NCBI RefSeq assembly: GCF_000376105.1
Contig: NZ_AQWM01000002.1
Span: forward strand, 372,001-436,000
From: Asticcacaulis benevestitus DSM 16100 = ATCC BAA-896
GTDB lineage: Bacteria; Pseudomonadota; Alphaproteobacteria; Caulobacterales; Caulobacteraceae
Direction: 5' to 3'
DNA length: 64,000 bases
Below are positions 42,716 to 52,416 of the stretch, in pieces (within the stretch, counting starts at the first letter, position 1; each line of letters opens with the position of its first letter). The notes under the pieces are model-generated. The model saw only the letters and a program-made list of their open reading frames with translations. It searched no databases and had not been told where the DNA came from. Made by a program: the position numbers and the translations under genes.

Positions 42716-43513
42716 TTACCGATGGATCTTGCGCAACTGACCTGACGCCAGTTCCATCGTCCAGTCGCCGGGCACGATATTAAGCAGGGCGGCCACGGCT
42801 TTATTTGGTGCGCCGGGCACGCAGCACGGGCGGTTGGCCTCGGCGGCGACATAGCCCTCACGCGCCACCTCGTCGGCGCCCATCCACCACCATTCGGGAA
42901 TGGCCTTAGAGAGCTTGGAACGCGTGCCGACCACGTCGTGAAATTCCGAATAGGTCCAGCCGGGGCAAAGCGCGCTGACGTGGACGCCGTGATCGCGCAC
43001 CTCCAGATGCAGGCTCTGCGAGAAGCGCGTCAGGAACGTCTTGATCGGGCCATAAAGCGTGTCGCCCGGCGAGGCCGGCAGGAAGCCCGCAAGCGAGGCG
43101 ACATTGATGATGCGGCCAAATTTCTGCTCGATCATGCCGGGCAGGAAGCGGTGCGTCAGCTCCATCGGCGCCATCATCATGACCTGCATGAAGGCCTTGT
43201 GCTGTTCCAGGCTGTTAGCGACGAAGCCACCCGGCTGGCCGTAGCCGGCATTGTTGACCAGTCCATCGACATTGCGGCCAAGCGCCAGAAGGCTCTTTTG
43301 CAAGTCTTCCGGCGCATTGGCTTCGGCCAGATCGGCGGGCAGGGCATGGGCTTCGACGCCGAAACGCAGGCGAATTTCCTCGGCCAGTTTTTCCAGACGA
43401 TCGGCGCGGCGGGCGGTCAGGGCCACGTCCCACCCGTGTGAGGCATAGGCGCGGGCGAAGGCCAGGCCAATGCCCGAGGAAGCTCCGGTGATCAGGACAA
43501 GACGGCGGGACAA
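42716..43513 (-). CDS. Short-chain dehydrogenase/reductase
   Basis: A 265-residue classical SDR. LITGASSGIGLAFARAYA near the N-terminus binds the cofactor, VDGLVNNAGYG holds the NNAG motif, and YGPIK is the YxxxK catalytic pair near residue 157. ALTARR after the second strand suggests NADP. Substrate unknown. It resembles the YqjQ/DltE-like group rather than fatty-acid FabG. Confidence 0.88.
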   Translation of the reverse strand: MSRRLVLITGASSGIGLAFARAYASHGWDVALTARRADRLEKLAEEIRLRFGVEAHALPADLAEANAPEDLQKSLLALGRNVDGLVNNAGYGQPGGFVANSLEQHKAFMQVMMMAPMELTHRFLPGMIEQKFGRIINVASLAGFLPASPGDTLYGPIKTFLTRFSQSLHLEVRDHGVHVSALCPGWTYSEFHDVVGTRSKLSKAIPEWWWMGADEVAREGYVAAEANRPCCVPGAPNKAVAALLNIVPGDWTMELASGQLRKIHR

Positions 43514-43579
43514 GTCGTTACCTCAGTTAGATAAACAAGCGGAAGCGAACACGAGAGCCGCTGAAAATGCAAGTAAATT

Positions 43580-43640
43580 CCAAGTCTTCAGACTTGGCAA
43601 GCGCGACCACGCGCCGCGCCCGTTAGCGCGAGCCTTAACC
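43580..43640 (+). repeat. CCAA-hairpin element, copy A
   Basis: CCAAGTCT/AGACTTGG (43580-43597), then CAAG and stem 2 GCGC-GACCAC-GCGC, then stem 3 GCGC/GCGC around CCGTTA, then AGCC. It lies between the Rrf2 stop and the SDR start and is antisense to both. It lacks the ATGCGGC tail of copies B and D. Confidence 0.75.
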
Positions 43641-43655
43641 GGCAGACGATTCTTT

Positions 43656-44102
43656 CTAAACCGCGTATTCAACCGGCAGATCAGCCGTATGCTTGAGCAG
43701 ATCGGCCACGGTATAGGTGGAAAGGCTCTTGGCTGCAGCGATATTGGCCGCCATCATCGCCTCATTGACCGCCTTGGGAATGGCCTGGCTGATCGGACAG
43801 CCTTCGGCGCCCAGTGGCGCGGAGCCGAGGTGCGCGCAGCCATTGACGGCCTTCAAGATTTCATCGAGCTTGATGTGTTCGGGCTTTTTCAGCAGCCATG
43901 CCCCGCCGGAAACGCCCGAGCAGGTGGCCAGCAGACCGGCCTTGGCCAGTTGCGTGGTCATGCGGCGGATAACGACCGGATTGGTGGGGATGGAGGCGGC
44001 GAGCACAGACGAAGATACCGCCTGTTCACGAGAATAGGCGTTGCGGTGGGCGAGGTAGGCCAGCGTGTGGGCGGCCACGGGAAATCTTTGACTATCTGAC
44101 AT
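43656..44102 (-). CDS. Rrf2-family transcription regulator
   Basis: A 148-residue winged-helix regulator. RFPVAAHTLAYLAH, VSSSVLAASIPTNPVVIRRMTTQLAKAGLLAT and GVSGGAWLLKKPEHIKLDEIL fit the Rrf2/BadM family, closer to YwnA. Three cysteines (ATCSG, NGCAH, EGCPIS) are present; whether they bind an Fe-S cluster as in IscR is not clear. ATG 44102 (MSDSQRF) is chosen; a much longer frame upstream is unlikely. It is divergent from kup with 182 bp between. Confidence 0.85.
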   Translation of the reverse strand: MSDSQRFPVAAHTLAYLAHRNAYSREQAVSSSVLAASIPTNPVVIRRMTTQLAKAGLLATCSGVSGGAWLLKKPEHIKLDEILKAVNGCAHLGSAPLGAEGCPISQAIPKAVNEAMMAANIAAAKSLSTYTVADLLKHTADLPVEYAV

Positions 44103-44284
44103 TTGCGCTACTTTGATACGACAATTCCGGCCATCTTCATAGGGGGTTTCGCCCATACCCCGACGAGGCCGCAAGAATCCTGATTGAATATGGCTATAAA
44201 TGGGCGTAAGAGCGCCGAGTTCAAGCGAGGGCCTCCCAAAGTGACTTTGTGTCATCTGCCATTGGCGCCTTCAGGAGAGTATGC

Positions 44285-46312
44285 ATGATCGGGGATACCC
44301 CTTCTGAGACGCCGGCCTCCCCGCCGGGCTCGGACACGACCAGCGCGCCCCAAAGTGGCGCGGCTCAAGACACCTCCACATCGTCACCTAACGTTAACCC
44401 TGCGGACCCGCATGCGTCCGAAGCCGAAGCTGTGTCGAGCCATGGCCACGGCAAGGAAGGCTTCGTGGCGCTGGCCGTAGGTTCCGTCGGCGTGGTGTTC
44501 GGCGACATCGGCACAAGCCCGCTTTACGCCATGCGCGAAGCCCTGTTCCACACCCGCGAAGGCACCAATGCCGAACTGGCGATCAAGGGCGTGATCTCGC
44601 TGGTCTTCTGGGCCCTGGTCATGATCGTGACCGTCAAATACGTGCTGTTCCTGATGCGCGCCGATAATAAGGGCGAAGGCGGTACCCTGGCCCTGATGGC
44701 GCTGGCGCAAAAAGCGCTTGGCAAATATTCCCCGACCGTCTTCTTTCTCGGCATCTGTGGCGCGGCGCTCTTTTATGGCGATGGCATCATCACCCCGGCC
44801 GTTTCGGTGCTGGGCGCCGTCGAAGGCCTGAAGGACGCGCCGGGAATCGGCAGCAATGTCCATCACCTGATCGTGCCGATTTCCGCCGTCATCCTGATTG
44901 CCCTGTTTATGGTGCAATCCAAAGGCACGGCCAAGGTGGCGAAATTCTTCGGCCCTATCACGGTGCTATGGTTCCTGACCTTGGGCGGGCTTGGCCTTTA
45001 TCATATCTTCGATCAGCCAGGCATTATGGTGGCCCTGATGCCGCAATACGGCATCGAGTTCCTGATCGCCAACGGCTTTACCGGCTTCGTCATCCTGGGC
45101 TCGGTCTTTCTCGCCGTCACCGGCGCCGAGGCGCTCTATGCCGATATGGGCCATTTCGGCAAGAAGCCGATCCAGTATGCGTGGCTGTTCTTCGTCCTGC
45201 CCTGTCTGACGCTCAACTATCTCGGTCAGGGCGCGCTCACCCTGGCCGATCCGTCGGCGCGCGAAAATCCGTTCTGGCGGATGGTGCCCGATATCGCCTA
45301 CTGGCCGATTTTCCTGCTGGCGACCTGCGCCACGGTCATCGCCAGCCAGGCCGTCATCACCGGCGCGTTTTCAATGACGCAGCAGGCGGTTCAGCTTGGC
45401 CTTCTGCCGCGCATCGATATCAAGCGTACCTCGGAAACGCAGGCCGGCCAGATCTTCGTGCCCCAGATCAACACCATGCTGATGGTCGGCGTGCTGGTCC
45501 TGCTGTTCGTCTTCCGCTCGACCGACCGCCTGACCTCGATGTATGGCATCGCCGTCACCGGCGCCATGCTGGTCGATACGCTGCTGGCCTATGTCTTCCT
45601 GCGCCATGTCTGGAAGTGGAAGCGCTGGCAGGCCTGGGCCATGCTGGTGCCGCTCGGCGCGCTCGATCTGATCTTCTTCGGCTCCAACCTGCTCAAGATT
45701 CCGCAGGGCGCCTGGCTGCCGCTCACCCTTGGCGCCATGCTCGTCCTGATCATGCTGACCTGGGCCACCGGCACTCGCACCCTGACCGAAAAATCGCGCC
45801 GTGACAGCGTCGCTCTGCTCGATCTGGTCGATATGCTGAAAAAGCGCCCGCCGCACCGCGTCGCCGGCACCGCCATCTTCCTGACCTCCGACGCTGAGTC
45901 CGCGCCCGTCGCCCTGATGCACAATCTCAAGCACAACAAGGTTTTGCATGAGAAGAACATCATCCTGACTGTGAGGACGATCGGCGTGCCGCGCGTGCCG
46001 GAAGACAAGCGCGTCACCATCGAGCTGATCAACGAGGACTTCAAGAAGGTGACGCTGCACTATGGCTTCATGGAAAGCCCGAACCTGCCGCGCGCTCTGG
46101 GCCTGTGCCGCAAGCTCGGCCTCAAGTTCGACATCATGGCCACCAGCTTCTTCCTCGGCAAACGCAATGTCGTTCCGTCGGCCAATTCGGGTATGCCGCT
46201 GTGGCAGGACAAGCTGTTCATTTTCCTGATGAAAAACGCCGCCAACCCGACCGAATTCTTCCATATCCCGCCGGGACGTGTGGTCGAACTGGGGACTCAG
46301 GTGACGGTGTAA
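44285..46312 (+). CDS. kup: Kup-type low-affinity potassium transporter, first copy
   Basis: A 675-residue proton-coupled K+ uptake protein. After a Pro-, Ser- and Ala-rich leader of about 55 residues, GSVGVVFGDIGTSPLYAMREAL is the Kup signature, followed by about 12 membrane segments (FLGICGAALFYGDGIITPAVSVLGAVEG). The cytoplasmic tail is about 140 residues. ATG 44285 has AGGAG 8 nt upstream. A second kup lies 103 bp downstream. Confidence 0.93.
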   Translation: MIGDTPSETPASPPGSDTTSAPQSGAAQDTSTSSPNVNPADPHASEAEAVSSHGHGKEGFVALAVGSVGVVFGDIGTSPLYAMREALFHTREGTNAELAIKGVISLVFWALVMIVTVKYVLFLMRADNKGEGGTLALMALAQKALGKYSPTVFFLGICGAALFYGDGIITPAVSVLGAVEGLKDAPGIGSNVHHLIVPISAVILIALFMVQSKGTAKVAKFFGPITVLWFLTLGGLGLYHIFDQPGIMVALMPQYGIEFLIANGFTGFVILGSVFLAVTGAEALYADMGHFGKKPIQYAWLFFVLPCLTLNYLGQGALTLADPSARENPFWRMVPDIAYWPIFLLATCATVIASQAVITGAFSMTQQAVQLGLLPRIDIKRTSETQAGQIFVPQINTMLMVGVLVLLFVFRSTDRLTSMYGIAVTGAMLVDTLLAYVFLRHVWKWKRWQAWAMLVPLGALDLIFFGSNLLKIPQGAWLPLTLGAMLVLIMLTWATGTRTLTEKSRRDSVALLDLVDMLKKRPPHRVAGTAIFLTSDAESAPVALMHNLKHNKVLHEKNIILTVRTIGVPRVPEDKRVTIELINEDFKKVTLHYGFMESPNLPRALGLCRKLGLKFDIMATSFFLGKRNVVPSANSGMPLWQDKLFIFLMKNAANPTEFFHIPPGRVVELGTQVTV

Positions 46313-46415
46313 GGGGCTATGGCTTAAATCTATACAAAATCTATACACGCGGGCGCGTCTTCGATACGCTATATGTGCACGCTTTCATGAAGCGTATAAG
46401 GGCCGGAAAGACTTT

Positions 46416-48317
46416 ATGGCGAACGACATTACCGGCCAGACCGAGCCGGGTCACGGCAAGTCTGGTCAAACGGCGCTGATGATCGGCGCGGTTGGCGTGG
46501 TGTTCGGCGATATCGGCACCAGTCCGCTCTATGCCATGAAGGAAGCGCTGCATCATGCGCGTGCCGGCACGGATCCGCATCTGGCGACCTACGGTGTCAT
46601 CTCGCTCGTCTTCTGGGCGCTGGTTCTGCTGGTGACAATCAAATACGTCATCTTCCTGATGCGGGCGGATAATGCCGGCGAGGGCGGCACCCTGGCCCTG
46701 ATGGCGCTGGCGCAAAAGGCGCTCGGCCGCTATTCCCCGACCGTGTTCTTTCTCGGCGTCTGTGGTGCGGCGCTTTTTTATGGCGACAGCATCATCACCC
46801 CCGCCCTGTCGGTTTTGAGTGCGGTCGAAGGCGTCAAGGATGCGCCGGGCATCGGCCACAGTCTCGATCAGTATATCCTGCCCATCGCCTTCGTCATTCT
46901 GATCACCCTGTTTCTGGCTCAGTCGCGCGGCACGGAAAAGGTGGCGCGGCTGTTCGGCCCGATCATGCTGTTGTGGTTTGTCGTCATCGCCGGCATGGGC
47001 GTCTATTATATCATTCAAAAGCCGGCGATCCTGGCGGCGCTCAGCCCGCACTACGGCCTGAGCTTTCTGTTGGCCAACGGTGTCACCGGCTTTATCATTC
47101 TTGGCAGCGTATTTCTGGTCGTGACCGGCGCCGAGGCGCTCTATGCCGATATGGGCCATTTCGGTAAAAACCCGATCAGCCGGGGCTGGATCTGGATTGT
47201 TTTCCCGGCGCTGATGCTCAACTATCTGGGCCAGGGCGCCCTGACCCTGATTGACCCGACTGCGCAAAGCAACCCGTTCTGGCGCATGGTGCCGGAAGCC
47301 TTTTACTGGCCGGTTCTGATTCTGGCCGGACTGGCCACGGTCATCGCCTCGCAGGCCGTCATCACCGGCGCTTTTTCCATGACACAGCAGGCAGTGCAGC
47401 TTGGGCTTCTGCCGCGCATGGATATCCGCCGCACCTCCGAGACTCAGGCCGGACAGATCTTCGTGCCGCAGATCAACACGCTGCTGATGATTGGGGTCGT
47501 CTTCCTGGTGGCTGTTTTCAAAAGCTCCGAAGCCCTGACCTCGGCCTATGGCATCGCCGTCACCGGCACCATGTTCATCAGCACCATCATGGCCTATATC
47601 GTCATTCGCAAGATCTGGCTGTGGTCGCGCTTGCGCACCCTGGCCCTGCTGGTGCCGCTTGGCATCATCGAGGCGATTTTCATGGCCTCCAACCTGACCA
47701 AGCTTTTGTCGGGCGCGTGGATGCCTCTGGCGTTTGGCGGAATCCTGATCTTCATCATGGCTACCTGGATCAAGGGCTCGCACATTCTGGCGGCCAAAGC
47801 CACGCGCGACAGCCTGCCCCTGAGCGATCTGGTGGAGATGATGAAAAGGCGCCCGCCGCACCGCGTGGCCGGCACCGCCATCTTTCTGACCTCGGACGCT
47901 GACGCCGCGCCCGTGGCCCTGATGCACAACCTCAAGCACAACAAGATGCTGCATGAAAAGAACGTCGTGCTGACGGTCAAAACCGCCAATACCCCGCGCG
48001 TCGATCTCGATCAGCGGGTCACCATCACGCCGCTCAACGACGATTTCACCGTCGTCACCCTGACCTTCGGCTTTATGGAAACGCCTAATATTCCGCAGGC
48101 CCTGGGTATTTGCCGCAAGCGTGGCCTGAAGTTCGACATCCTCTCCACCAGCTTCTTTGTCGGCAAACGTTCCGTTGTGCCGTCTGCCAATTCGGGTATG
48201 CCGCTATGGCAGGACAAGCTGTTCATCTTCCTGATGAAAAACGCCGCCAACCCGACCGAGTTCTTCCATATCCCGCCGGGACGTGTGGTCGAACTGGGAA
48301 CGCAGGTGACGGTATAA
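46416..48317 (+). CDS. kup: Kup-type potassium transporter, second copy
   Basis: A 633-residue paralogue of the preceding gene without its long N-terminal leader. GAVGVVFGDIGTSPLYAMKEAL and the same membrane plan are present. The last 48 residues are identical to copy one and the DNA there is nearly so, while most of the two proteins differ more, which suggests recent gene conversion. ATG 46416 has GGAAAG 6 nt upstream. Tandem kup pairs are known in alphaproteobacteria. Confidence 0.93.
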   Translation: MANDITGQTEPGHGKSGQTALMIGAVGVVFGDIGTSPLYAMKEALHHARAGTDPHLATYGVISLVFWALVLLVTIKYVIFLMRADNAGEGGTLALMALAQKALGRYSPTVFFLGVCGAALFYGDSIITPALSVLSAVEGVKDAPGIGHSLDQYILPIAFVILITLFLAQSRGTEKVARLFGPIMLLWFVVIAGMGVYYIIQKPAILAALSPHYGLSFLLANGVTGFIILGSVFLVVTGAEALYADMGHFGKNPISRGWIWIVFPALMLNYLGQGALTLIDPTAQSNPFWRMVPEAFYWPVLILAGLATVIASQAVITGAFSMTQQAVQLGLLPRMDIRRTSETQAGQIFVPQINTLLMIGVVFLVAVFKSSEALTSAYGIAVTGTMFISTIMAYIVIRKIWLWSRLRTLALLVPLGIIEAIFMASNLTKLLSGAWMPLAFGGILIFIMATWIKGSHILAAKATRDSLPLSDLVEMMKRRPPHRVAGTAIFLTSDADAAPVALMHNLKHNKMLHEKNVVLTVKTANTPRVDLDQRVTITPLNDDFTVVTLTFGFMETPNIPQALGICRKRGLKFDILSTSFFVGKRSVVPSANSGMPLWQDKLFIFLMKNAANPTEFFHIPPGRVVELGTQVTV

Positions 48318-48410
48318 AAAGCCGCTGGTGAGAACCTGTGGCCGCTTGCCGTTAACGCAAAACCGCTTGTATGAAATTCGCGGCAGGCCTAAAGCGGAAG
48401 CGCACCCTAA

Positions 48411-50039
48411 TTGAGTATGTCCGTGGCTGAAATCGAAACTCCCGAAGCGCCAGAAAGCAAGCCAGAAAAAAAGTCCTCCGGCCTGGTCAAGAACTCCCTG
48501 ATCAACAGCTTCTTCACCCTGATCAGCCGTTTCATGGGGTTGGCGCGCGATCTGGTCATTTCGGCGGTGCTCGGCGCGTCGGGTAATATCGCCGCCGACG
48601 CCTATTACACCGCGCTCAGCTTCCCCAACCTGTTCCGTCGCATCTTTGCCGAGGGCGCCTTCACCGCCGCCTTTGTGCCGTCCTATTCGGCGGTTCTGGT
48701 GCAGGAAGGCCCGGAAGCCGCCGACAAGCTGGCGCGCGACGCCATGGCCACCCTGACCTTCGCCACCTTGGTGCTGACGCTTGCCTCGCAACTGACCATG
48801 CCGTGGCTGATGCACGCTATCAATCCCGGCTATTTCAGCGACCCGGCCAAGTTCAAGCTGGCCATCATCCTGACCCAGATCACCATGCCTTACCTGCCGT
48901 GCATGGCCATGGTGGCGCTGATGTCCGGCGTGCTCAATGCGCGCGGCCGCTTTATCGTCTCGGCCGCCGTGCCGACCGTGCTCAATGCCGTCATGCTGAT
49001 CGCCGTCATTCCGCAGCACGATCCGATTCAGGCGGCCTATGCGGCCTCATGGGGCGTGCTGGCCGCCGGTATCCTGCAAGCGGGCCTGCTGTTCTGGGGT
49101 ATCCGCCGCGTCGGCGCGAAGATCGGTGTACTCGTCCTGCCGCGCCTGACGCCCGATATTAAAAAGCTGATGTGGCTGGCCATTCCCGGCGCTCTGGCCG
49201 CCGCCGCCACTCAGATCAACGTCTTTATCTCGCAGGCCTTTTCCTCGGCCGTGCCCGGCGCGCGTTCGTGGCTGAACTATGCCGACCGCCTTTATCAACT
49301 GCCGCTCGGGCTTGTCGGTGTCGCCATTGGGGTGGCTCTTCTGCCGGCGCTGTCGCGTGCGGTGCAGGCGCAGGATCATGACGGCGCGCAGAACACGATG
49401 GACGACGCCCTCATCTTCTCTATGGCCCTGACCCTGCCGGCTGCCGCCGCGCTGATCGCCATTCCGTTCTTCCTGATCGACGGCCTGTTCACGCGCGGCG
49501 AGTTCCACGTCTATGACGCTCATCAGACCGCCAGCGCCCTGCTGCATTATGGCTGGGGCGTGCCGGCCTTCGTGCTGACACGCATCCTCAGCCCCGCCTT
49601 CTATGCCCGCAAGAACACCTTTGGCCCGATGAAGTTCGCCATGGTCAATGTGGCGGTCAATCTGGTCGTTGGACTGACCCTGTTCCATTATATCGGCGTG
49701 GCCGGTCTCGCCATCGGCACCTCGGCCGGTGCCTGGGCCAATGTCATCCTGATGCTGATCAGCCTGATCCGTCGCAAGATGTGGCACCTCTCAACCCGCA
49801 GCGCCTCGGGCCTGACCAAGGTGCTGATCGCCGGCGTCGGCATGGCGGCGTTTCTTTTGGTTTGCGATCAGTTCCGCAGCCTGATCGAGGGCCAGATTAC
49901 CGCCGTCTTCCCGCACGGCGTCAAGGAAATCGCCATTCTGGGGGTTTGTTTCGCCGGCCTCTTCCTTTATATCGGACTGCTCTTTGTAACGGGCGCGATC
50001 AAGCCGCGCGAACTGAAGGCGATGCTTAAGCGTCGCTAG
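48411..50039 (+). CDS. murJ: Lipid II flippase MurJ
   Basis: Moves lipid II across the inner membrane for peptidoglycan synthesis. It is 542 residues with about 14 hydrophobic segments. [47 protein letters not shown] and the central [23 protein letters not shown] are MurJ/MviN signatures. The TTG at 48411 has GGAAG 10 nt upstream; ATG 48417 is equally possible. trpS follows after 8 bp. Confidence 0.95.
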   Translation: MSMSVAEIETPEAPESKPEKKSSGLVKNSLINSFFTLISRFMGLARDLVISAVLGASGNIAADAYYTALSFPNLFRRIFAEGAFTAAFVPSYSAVLVQEGPEAADKLARDAMATLTFATLVLTLASQLTMPWLMHAINPGYFSDPAKFKLAIILTQITMPYLPCMAMVALMSGVLNARGRFIVSAAVPTVLNAVMLIAVIPQHDPIQAAYAASWGVLAAGILQAGLLFWGIRRVGAKIGVLVLPRLTPDIKKLMWLAIPGALAAAATQINVFISQAFSSAVPGARSWLNYADRLYQLPLGLVGVAIGVALLPALSRAVQAQDHDGAQNTMDDALIFSMALTLPAAAALIAIPFFLIDGLFTRGEFHVYDAHQTASALLHYGWGVPAFVLTRILSPAFYARKNTFGPMKFAMVNVAVNLVVGLTLFHYIGVAGLAIGTSAGAWANVILMLISLIRRKMWHLSTRSASGLTKVLIAGVGMAAFLLVCDQFRSLIEGQITAVFPHGVKEIAILGVCFAGLFLYIGLLFVTGAIKPRELKAMLKRR

Positions 50040-50047
50040 GAACTGAC

Positions 50048-51064
50048 ATGACCACGACGACCTCTGGGAAACGCATCCTCTCCGGCATCCAGGCCTCCGG
50101 TTCGCTGCACCTCGGCAACTATCTGGGCGCGCTGAAGAAGTTCGCCGATATGCAAGGTGATGACGCCGAGCGCTTCTACATGATCGCCGATCTGCACGCG
50201 ATCACCGTCTGGCAGGAACCGGCCAAGCTGCTTCAGCAAACGCGCGAGATCGCGGCCTGCTATCTGGCCGCCGGCGTCGATATCGACAGGTCGACTATCT
50301 TCCCGCAATCGGCCGTGCGCGCCCATAGCGAAATGGCCTGGCTTTTGAACTGCGTTGCGCGTCTCGGCTGGCTCGACCGCATGACCCAGTTCAAGGACAA
50401 GGCCGGCAAGGACAAGGAGCGTGCTTCGGTGGGCCTCTATACCTATCCGGTGCTGCAGGCCGCTGACATTCTCGTTTACAAGGCGACCCATGTGCCGGTC
50501 GGCGAGGACCAGCGCCAGCACCTGGAACTGACCCGCGACGTCGCCAAGAAGTTCAACCACGACTTCGACACCGATTATTTCCCGATCCCCGAAACCCTCT
50601 ATCAGGGCCCCGGCGCGCGCATCATGTCCTTGCGTGATGGCACGGCCAAGATGTCCAAATCCGAGCCATCGGATAATTCGCGCATCAACCTGACCGACGA
50701 CGCAGACACGATTGCCTCCAAGATCAAGAAGGCCAAGTCGGACGCCGACGTGCTGCCGGAAGACGCCGAAGGTCTGGAAAGCCGCCCCGAAGCCAAGAAC
50801 CTTGTCGGCATCTATGCGGCGCTGGCCGGCGTAACGGTTGCCGACGTGCTGAGAGATTTCGGCGGGAAGGGCTTTGGCGCCTTCAAACCGGCCTTGGCCG
50901 AGGTCGTGGTCGAAAAAATGTCACCGATTTCGGTCAAGTTGCGTCAGTTGATCGCTGATCCGGCGGAAATCGACCGCGTTCTGGCCAAGGGCGCCGAGCG
51001 CGCCAGTGCCGTGGCCGATCCGGTTGTGAAGGACGTGAAGAAGATTATCGGATTATGGGGGTAG
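50048..51064 (+). CDS. trpS: Tryptophanyl-tRNA synthetase
   Basis: Class I synthetase, 338 residues. [18 protein letters not shown] near residue 12 contains the HIGH-type motif, [24 protein letters not shown] the tryptophan and ATP site, and [16 protein letters not shown] the KMSKS loop. AGGAA lies before the ATG. The murJ-trpS order is common in alphaproteobacteria. A stop-flush hairpin lies at 51069-51084. Confidence 0.97.
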   Translation: MTTTTSGKRILSGIQASGSLHLGNYLGALKKFADMQGDDAERFYMIADLHAITVWQEPAKLLQQTREIAACYLAAGVDIDRSTIFPQSAVRAHSEMAWLLNCVARLGWLDRMTQFKDKAGKDKERASVGLYTYPVLQAADILVYKATHVPVGEDQRQHLELTRDVAKKFNHDFDTDYFPIPETLYQGPGARIMSLRDGTAKMSKSEPSDNSRINLTDDADTIASKIKKAKSDADVLPEDAEGLESRPEAKNLVGIYAALAGVTVADVLRDFGGKGFGAFKPALAEVVVEKMSPISVKLRQLIADPAEIDRVLAKGAERASAVADPVVKDVKKIIGLWG

Positions 51065-51068
51065 TTGC

Positions 51069-51084
51069 AGGGGTCAAGACCCCT
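51069..51084 (+). terminator. Stop-flush hairpin after trpS
   Basis: AGGGGTC-AA-GACCCCT starts 5 nt after the trpS stop and is followed by CCACCCCGTTACATAA, as in the other family members. It also sits in the leader of the copper chaperone gene, so it could regulate read-through. Confidence 0.65.
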
Positions 51085-51111
51085 CCACCCCGTTACATAA
51101 AGGGAACGGAC

Positions 51112-51648
51112 ATGAAGAAACTGGCATTGGTTTTCGTGGGCGCGGCCCTCGCACTCACCGCTTGCGACAAAGCTAAGGAGACCACCACGGTCTCGTCTAC
51201 CAGCGATGCCAGCGGCGAGGTGGTCAAGGCCAGCCTCAACATGACCGACTACGCCATGCGCGCGGCCCTGGGCAACAATCCGAACACCGCCGCCTACGTC
51301 ACCATCGCCAACAAGGGCAGCACCGCCGATCGCCTGCTCTCCGCCTCCTGCACCTGCGCCACCACCAGCACCCTGCACACCATGAAAATGAATGGCACAG
51401 TGATGGAAATGGCCGAGGCCAAGGACGGCTTCGAGATTCTTTCCGGCGACACCCTGACCTTGGCCCCCGGCGGCAATCACATCATGCTGGAAGGCCTGAC
51501 GGAACGCCCCAAGGCAGGCGATAAGGTCGATGTCACGCTGGTATTTGAAAAGGCCGGCCCGATTACCCTGTCCATGCCCGTCTCCAACACGCCTCTGGCC
51601 AAGACCGGCACGTCCGGTAACATGGATCACGGCGACATGAAGATGTAA
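51112..51648 (+). CDS. PCu(A)C copper chaperone lipoprotein
   Basis: A 178-residue periplasmic copper carrier with lipobox signal MKKLALVFVGAALALTAC. The PCu(A)C domain has AAYVTIANKGSTADRLL, STLHTMKMNG with His-Met ligands and PGGNHIMLEGL with a second His-Met pair. These deliver copper to cytochrome oxidase CuA in other bacteria. The C-terminus ends MDHGDMKM, a further metal-binding cluster. It converges on the hydrolase cluster with 1 bp between stops. Confidence 0.92.
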   Translation: MKKLALVFVGAALALTACDKAKETTTVSSTSDASGEVVKASLNMTDYAMRAALGNNPNTAAYVTIANKGSTADRLLSASCTCATTSTLHTMKMNGTVMEMAEAKDGFEILSGDTLTLAPGGNHIMLEGLTERPKAGDKVDVTLVFEKAGPITLSMPVSNTPLAKTGTSGNMDHGDMKM

Positions 51649-51649
51649 G

Positions 51650-52411
51650 TCAGCTTTTCAGGGTTTCTGCCATGAAGTCCTGAAACGCTTCCAGGGTTGA
51701 GGCCAGCGCCGCCTGGTCATAGGCCATGATCCGTGTCTTATCGATGCCCTCTTCGTCAAAGGCATGGGTGGCGTTGAAGGTCAGGGTCTCGACCGCTACG
51801 CCCTGTTTGCGCAAACTCCGCACCAGTTTCAGCGAATGACGATAGCTGGCGAGGTGATCCTTCAGCGTCAGCACCGCCATCGTCTTCGGCTTGTGCGCCC
51901 ACGGCCGCGTCACCGAGCGCGCCATGATATTGATATAGGGGTAGACGAGGAACAGCCCCGTCACGCCATCCAGCCATGACGCCGCCGGATCGCTGAGGCG
52001 GGCATCACCGGGCTTGTCGAGCTTTTGGGTCATCAGGTCCATAATGGCCCAGGCGCCGTGGCTCCAGCCGGCCAGCATAAGGCGCGACCTATCGACATCT
52101 GGCCGTTGCGACACACCATAAAGCGCCGCCAGCACATCGCCGGAACGTTCATAGCCGCGCAGTTTCAGCCCCTTGCACACCCAGTTCGAGGCGTGTTTGC
52201 GCGACCACCCGCGGGGTGCGAAACTATCGATGATATAGGCGCGGATGCCGGCTCGCGCCGCCATCTGGCAATAGATCAGCAGGTTTTCGGCAATGCCGCC
52301 ACAGCCATGAAACAGGAGAATCGCCGGGCGCGGCAGATCATCGCCCGGGCCATAGGTCAGAATATGGGGCGCCAGTCTCTCAAAGCGCTGGTGCAGCGTA
52401 TCAAGCGCCAT
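51650..52411 (-). CDS. Alpha/beta hydrolase, tandem copy 3
   Basis: A 253-residue dienelactone-hydrolase-like protein. ILLFHGCGGIAENL is the oxyanion loop, AGWSHGAWAIMDLM holds the nucleophilic Ser, LTLKDHL the acid and NATHAFDEEG the His. No signal peptide. It is last of three co-directional paralogues, 5 bp after copy 2. The substrate is unknown. Confidence 0.85.
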   Translation of the reverse strand: MALDTLHQRFERLAPHILTYGPGDDLPRPAILLFHGCGGIAENLLIYCQMAARAGIRAYIIDSFAPRGWSRKHASNWVCKGLKLRGYERSGDVLAALYGVSQRPDVDRSRLMLAGWSHGAWAIMDLMTQKLDKPGDARLSDPAASWLDGVTGLFLVYPYINIMARSVTRPWAHKPKTMAVLTLKDHLASYRHSLKLVRSLRKQGVAVETLTFNATHAFDEEGIDKTRIMAYDQAALASTLEAFQDFMAETLKS

Positions 52412-52416
52412 GGTCT

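Noticed and set aside
46341-47954. 537-codon open frame antisense to the second kup
   Set aside because: His-, Gln- and Asp-rich shadow with no domain; the kup gene is certain.
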